Part shown: positions 60,226-64,000 of the stretch, in pieces
How positions within the stretch are numbered: the stretch's first letter is position 1
How the letters are laid out: every line of letters begins with the position of its first letter
Assembly (NCBI GenBank): GCA_934667125.1
Contig: CAKULF010000001.1
Span: forward strand, 558,001 to 622,000
Origin: an uncultured Candidatus Melainabacteria bacterium
GTDB lineage: Bacteria > Cyanobacteriota > Vampirovibrionia > Gastranaerophilales > Gastranaerophilaceae
Direction of reading: 5' to 3'
Length of the DNA: 64,000 nt
Position numbers and translations under genes: made by a program
Notes under the pieces: model-generated
What the model was told of the DNA's origin: nothing
What the model saw: the letters and a program-made list of their open reading frames with translations, nothing else
Database searches by the model: none

Positions 60226-62711
60226 TATTTAACTTCTCCTTTTTTGTTTTCAGGAAACTCCTTGTCGATTTTTCCGAAGAAAAATTGGCTGATTAAAGTT
60301 ACCGCAATTAAAACGCCTGCGCCGATAAATGCAACTTTTGCCCAAGCTTTATTTTCGCTTAATCTTGTAACATATTCTTTTAATCTTGAAGATAAATCAA
60401 CTGCTTTAACAGATGTTTCTTTCGGATTTGAGTTACACATTTTAGTTTTTGCGGTTAAATTCTTCAAATCACCCACAACGTGTGAAATTGTATCGGATAA
60501 TTCTTTATCATCATTTGTAAAGTCTTTAATTGCGTCTTCGTTAAACAAGATATTTTGCAAATTAGCAACCATATCTTTATTTCTATTGTTAAATGTAATT
60601 TTTCCGTGAGTTAGGGAAATGTTACCGTTATATAATTCATTTCTGATTGTTTGAATATCTTCAGCAGACAAATTAAATTTATCTAATGAACCATCTTTTA
60701 ATCTTCCTTCAAAATTAGCACATAACAACGATCTTACTTTTGTTGCTGTTATATTTTCGGTTTCGATATGTAAGAAGCTTCTAATTTGGTCGATTATTGT
60801 AACTTTTGATTCCTTTGTTCCAAATAGTGCTTCTGCTAATTCAGCGTGTGCGCCCTCGCCAACGTTTATATCTTTAATTTTATCAACGTTTTGAGCTAAT
60901 TTTTCAACACAGCTGTTTTTGTCTGAAGCAGGTATGAAATCATCTGCTAGTAAGCTTTTTAAGAAGTTTTTATATTCTTCTGTAACAACTCCGTCTTTCA
61001 TTCTTTCAGGAGTGGCTGAGCTAAAGATTGAGCTTAATATTTCAACATATTTGCCATCAGTAGTATTAACGCCATTCAAGTATGTTAAAGGTGATTTTGT
61101 TGAGAAAAATTCTTTAACTCTTTGAGCGTAAGTTGCGCCATTTTTATCTGCGAACGGATTTAAAAGTTGAAGTTTAGATTTGAAACTTTGAACTTTTTGT
61201 CCATCGGGAGCTGTGAAATTATCAAGTTTAGAAAATAAAGTATTTAAAGTTTCGTTATATTCTTTTGTATAAATTGATTCTTCTCTATGACCTGCAACAG
61301 GATTAACTAGATTTAAGTATGCCTTTAAGCGGCCTCTTAAAGTAGTTACAGTGTGTTCGTTGAAATCAAGAACACCTTGTTCAAAAGCTTTCATATCAAT
61401 AGGTGAAGATTGTTTTAACATAGTTTCTACATCAATATTTCCACCAACAATTCTTTTTAAATCACGAGAAGTTAAAGATTGTCCTTGTTTTTTGATTTGA
61501 GCAGCTATTGCGCTAAATTCTTCTTCCGTAAAGCTTTCAGGAGTGCCATCAAGTCCTTCCCAAGTTGCAGCTTTGATTTTTTCCAATAAAGCGTCTGTAT
61601 CAATTCCTTTTTTCTTGAATGATTGAGCGAATTCTTTTAATTTATCAACAAAGCCGTCTCTAACAACATCAGTGTTTTCAGGATGTTGCGCAGCTTCTTT
61701 CATTACGTCAACCGGCGCAATATCGTCGATATTTCTGAACATATCTTTTCTTGCAGCTTTAAATTCGCCGTTTTCAAATTTGAATTCAGGAGCATCTAAT
61801 TGCAACATTTTTGCTAACGTTTTATAGAAATCTTCTTCTGCCATTTCGCCTTTATTAAACGTATCAAATAAAGTTTTGATAGAATTTTGGTTTCTAATAT
61901 CAATATCAATCTTGTTATTTAAGTAGTTTTCAAGCTTATCAGAATCAGATATAATAGCGTTTGCTTTGTTAAATCCGTTTTTAATAACTGCGTCTTTAAT
62001 TTTTGGAGTTACGGCATTTCCGATAATTGAAGTAAATAATGGAGTTGCAAAACCTGCTGTAGCCATCCAAAGAGCTCTGTTTTGAAGAGCGGTTTTATCT
62101 TCTTTTCTGATTATTTTTTCTCTGCCGTTTTCGCTATAATAATCAATTCCTGCTCTTTTAGCGTCACGAGCAAGTTCAGCTTCATCTACAGCATCCCAAA
62201 CTTTAAATTGATTATCAAGATGGAAGTCTTTTTTATCGCCTTGAGCGCTTATATATCTTCTATCAATAGGAAAACCATGAACAATTCTTGCTGGAAGATT
62301 GATAAATAGTTTTGGCCATAATGACATAACAGCCAAGAATGAACCGCCGCCAACAAATTTCATAATAGCGTCAGTTTTTGTTTTAGCGCCGCTTGCAAGA
62401 TAAGCTGCAATCAACAATACGCTTGCTTTTAAGCCTATGTCATTTATTCTTCCTAAGCTATTGTCACGAAGTTGACCTGTTTTAACTGCTTTGAAAAAGT
62501 TTTTACAATCAGCAGCATCATCTTGAATATTGTGAAGAAGATGAGTTACAGGACCTTCTTTGATTAATTTAGCTTTTGCTTCGTTAGGTTTAACGTCGTT
62601 TGCGTGCAATTTAAAATTTTCATACATTTTTTCGTGAAATTCATTTTTCTTATGAAAATCACCGCTTGTAGAGCTAATTCTTGATTGTAACATTGGGCTT
62701 ATCATTGTCAT
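60225..62711 (-). CDS. Large membrane protein of the GH13 operon, unknown family
   Basis: An 828-residue protein. Two membrane segments near residues 85-105 and 112-132 (LKASVLLIAAYLASGA, FVGGGSFLAVMSLWPKLFINLPARIVHG) and one near 212-232 are followed by a long soluble helical part, rich in Lys, Glu and Asp (about 250-780). It ends in one clear membrane segment near 795-813 (AWAKVAFIGAGVLIAVTLISQFFFG) and a charged tail. The IDRRYISAQGDKKD segment after TM2 resembles LDERYIKKV in the next protein, suggesting distant paralogy. It overlaps the 351-residue gene by one base. It probably anchors an assembly on the cytoplasmic face. Family not recognised. Confidence 0.65.
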   Translation of the reverse strand: MTMISPMLQSRISSTSGDFHKKNEFHEKMYENFKLHANDVKPNEAKAKLIKEGPVTHLLHNIQDDAADCKNFFKAVKTGQLRDNSLGRINDIGLKASVLLIAAYLASGAKTKTDAIMKFVGGGSFLAVMSLWPKLFINLPARIVHGFPIDRRYISAQGDKKDFHLDNQFKVWDAVDEAELARDAKRAGIDYYSENGREKIIRKEDKTALQNRALWMATAGFATPLFTSIIGNAVTPKIKDAVIKNGFNKANAIISDSDKLENYLNNKIDIDIRNQNSIKTLFDTFNKGEMAEEDFYKTLAKMLQLDAPEFKFENGEFKAARKDMFRNIDDIAPVDVMKEAAQHPENTDVVRDGFVDKLKEFAQSFKKKGIDTDALLEKIKAATWEGLDGTPESFTEEEFSAIAAQIKKQGQSLTSRDLKRIVGGNIDVETMLKQSSPIDMKAFEQGVLDFNEHTVTTLRGRLKAYLNLVNPVAGHREESIYTKEYNETLNTLFSKLDNFTAPDGQKVQSFKSKLQLLNPFADKNGATYAQRVKEFFSTKSPLTYLNGVNTTDGKYVEILSSIFSSATPERMKDGVVTEEYKNFLKSLLADDFIPASDKNSCVEKLAQNVDKIKDINVGEGAHAELAEALFGTKESKVTIIDQIRSFLHIETENITATKVRSLLCANFEGRLKDGSLDKFNLSAEDIQTIRNELYNGNISLTHGKITFNNRNKDMVANLQNILFNEDAIKDFTNDDKELSDTISHVVGDLKNLTAKTKMCNSNPKETSVKAVDLSSRLKEYVTRLSENKAWAKVAFIGAGVLIAVTLISQFFFGKIDKEFPENKKGEVK

Positions 62712-63766
62712 TATTGCACCTCGAATTCTTTTTTGGTGTCAATCTTGGATTTCATCGTGTCATCTTTCTTTTTAAATGCGATAACAGGAATTAACCAAGT
62801 TAAAAGCATAGAGGCTAAAGTACCGACTGCTAATGCTTTTCCGAAATTTTTTGTTAAAGCGTTTCTTGAATTTCCTTGCCATAATTGTTTGCAAGAATTT
62901 TTAAACGCAATTGTGATATTTGCAATGTTGCTTCCAAGGGTTTTGAAGTTAACAAATGGAAGATTTAATTTTGGATTGAAGTTGAATACTTTGCTTAATG
63001 ATAAATTTGCAAAACCTTTTTGAGAACCTATCGCAACACCAAGAGCCGCAGGAACGTAGCCTAGAATATTTTCAAGGGCTGTTGCTCTTGTTTTAACTTC
63101 TCTTGCTTTTTGGTCCGTAAGTTGTCCTGCTGAGGCTAATTTTTCTTTATAGCCTAATTTTTTTGCAATTTTATCGGAATGATAGTTTTTGTCGTTGTGG
63201 TTAAGGTCGCCATCAGCTTCTTTTAAGTCTATTCTGGGGAATTCAACTGAGCCATATACTTCAGGATATTGCCATCTAACAACGCCGTTTCTGCCATTTT
63301 CAGGAATTTCGTCAACTTTTTTAATATATCTTTCATCTAAATTAACATTTGTTGAAGCATTGATTAATGCTCTTGTAATTCTTTTTGAAAATCTTTTGCA
63401 AAGTCCATATAATACTGCTCCTGCTGCTGTTGAGGTCATTGCTTGACCAATAAATTTAGCAGAATTAGCATTTGCTTTGCCTTTTCCAAAACCGTAGCAT
63501 GCTATCATTGTTGCCGTCCCAACAAGATAAGGAACCATGCCCAATGATAAAAATTCGTGAAAATCACTGTTTTTAGAGCCTGCAAAGGCTTTTGGAAAAT
63601 ATGTAAAGATATCACTGTTTAAGTGATGCAAATCTGTTCTAAGCACCGTTAAAGGAGTTTGCTTAATAAGGTGAGATTCCTCTTTATTGTGCTTTTCAAC
63701 CCTCATAGGTTTGGATGAAAAATATCCGGTATCTGAAAAATTATCATAATTTACAACTTGTTGCAT
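62711..63766 (-). CDS. Membrane protein, first gene of the GH13 operon
   Basis: A 351-residue protein with three main hydrophobic segments: near residues 76-94 (LGMVPYLVGTATMIACYGFG), 107-124 (GQAMTSTAAGAVLYGLC), and a C-terminal one near 308-328 (LAVGTLASMLLTWLIPVIAF), plus a weaker one near 236-250. The middle part is soluble and basic. It has no signal peptide, and its polar N-terminus of 70 residues and short basic tail are predicted inside the cell. LDERYIKKV after the TM pair resembles a motif in the 828-residue neighbour. The operon order is this gene, the 828-residue gene, then the two GH13 genes, with overlaps of one base. No family recognised. Confidence 0.65.
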   Translation of the reverse strand: MQQVVNYDNFSDTGYFSSKPMRVEKHNKEESHLIKQTPLTVLRTDLHHLNSDIFTYFPKAFAGSKNSDFHEFLSLGMVPYLVGTATMIACYGFGKGKANANSAKFIGQAMTSTAAGAVLYGLCKRFSKRITRALINASTNVNLDERYIKKVDEIPENGRNGVVRWQYPEVYGSVEFPRIDLKEADGDLNHNDKNYHSDKIAKKLGYKEKLASAGQLTDQKAREVKTRATALENILGYVPAALGVAIGSQKGFANLSLSKVFNFNPKLNLPFVNFKTLGSNIANITIAFKNSCKQLWQGNSRNALTKNFGKALAVGTLASMLLTWLIPVIAFKKKDDTMKSKIDTKKEFEVQ

Positions 63767-64000
63767 TTTTACCCCAAAACAACTTACATGTATATAAACA
63801 ACTCTAAATTAGAAATTTTGCCTTTTATACAATAAACTTCTTAACATATTTTAATATTCCCAACAACTGTAAAACGTACACCTAATCAACTTTTTAGAGT
63901 TCTGACAATATTTTAAATCAACACAGTCTTTGAAATTTATTCCTATTGCAAATATTAGTGTAAAACAATACAATAATAATATGACACAAGGCTTCTTTCA
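63767..64000. other. Upstream region of the GH13 operon; window end
   Basis: 234 bases of AT-rich sequence upstream of the minus-strand operon. A GGGG element precedes its start codon. I see no convincing -35/-10 pair and no repeat. An ATG at 63981 opens a short frame that runs off the window, without a ribosome site, so it is not called. Confidence 0.4.

Noticed and set aside
63981..64000. Possible start of a plus-strand gene at the window end
   Set aside because: Only six codons are visible and no ribosome site precedes the ATG.
1..64000. CRISPR array, prophage, insertion sequence or rRNA operon
   Set aside because: No regularly spaced direct repeats, no integrase or transposase motifs, and no rRNA-like sequence were seen.

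Overview
This window is an AT-rich chromosomal segment of a Gram-negative bacterium. The best guess is a gut 'Melainabacteria' relative (Vampirovibrionia, order Gastranaerophilales), the non-photosynthetic sister group of Cyanobacteria. Evidence seen here: a lipid A block (lpxD-lpxC-fabZ-lpxA), a flagellin, a LexA-type operator with the GTAC-N4-GTAC core known from cyanobacterial LexA boxes, and several lineage-type proteins that begin with a short tag ending in F-G or F-Q. The placement is inference from gene content; no database was searched. There is no rRNA operon, CRISPR array, transposase or prophage. One tRNA (Asp) is present.

Layout. 1-3.2 kb is accessory: the tail of a pilin-like gene, a mirror-nested set of inverted repeats, a tiny membrane ORF, and two tandem paralogues with a Cys-His-Asp pattern, one frameshifted near its start. 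3.2-4.7 kb holds tag, tRNA-Asp, rpmA and rplU. 4.8-8.2 kb holds an unknown Cys-containing protein, then a co-directional trio: a membrane protein, an AAA+ ATPase, and an ATPase-less paralogue of the AAA+ N-terminal domain. 8.3-13.3 kb holds metG, a LexA/UmuC mutagenesis pair, an AP-endonuclease-like protein, a small membrane protein and a small XRE regulator. 13.3-22.8 kb holds a formyltransferase, trkH-trkA, ffh, a coiled-coil protein, rseP and typA.

22.9-27.1 kb is the most unusual segment: three overlapping genes for degenerate NuoL-, NuoM- and NuoN-like membrane subunits with no other Complex I gene in view. The NuoN-like protein keeps both channel Glu and Lys; the L- and M-like ones do not. 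27-35.5 kb holds ispG, a metallophosphoesterase, a GT39-type glycosyltransferase, a TPR protein, gatA and yraN. 35.6-43.4 kb is a nine-gene minus-strand run from lpxD to trmD that combines lipid A synthesis, a peptidase, a prenyl synthase, signal peptidase I with a large N-terminal extension, and rimM-trmD.

43.4-54.4 kb holds an MFS exporter, a solitary flagellin, purA, glnA, and a nagZ/yihY/nrnA/recR/TPR-NHL operon divergent from tsaD. 54.4-63.8 kb is a minus-strand operon of two large membrane proteins followed by two GH13-family enzymes (637 and 1289 residues) with no export signals. It looks like a membrane-associated cytoplasmic alpha-glucan system of unknown purpose.

Several genes (lexA-like, the coiled-coil gene at 18501, ffh, XRE) have a good -10 box only a few bases before the start codon and no Shine-Dalgarno sequence, which suggests leaderless or near-leaderless mRNAs.
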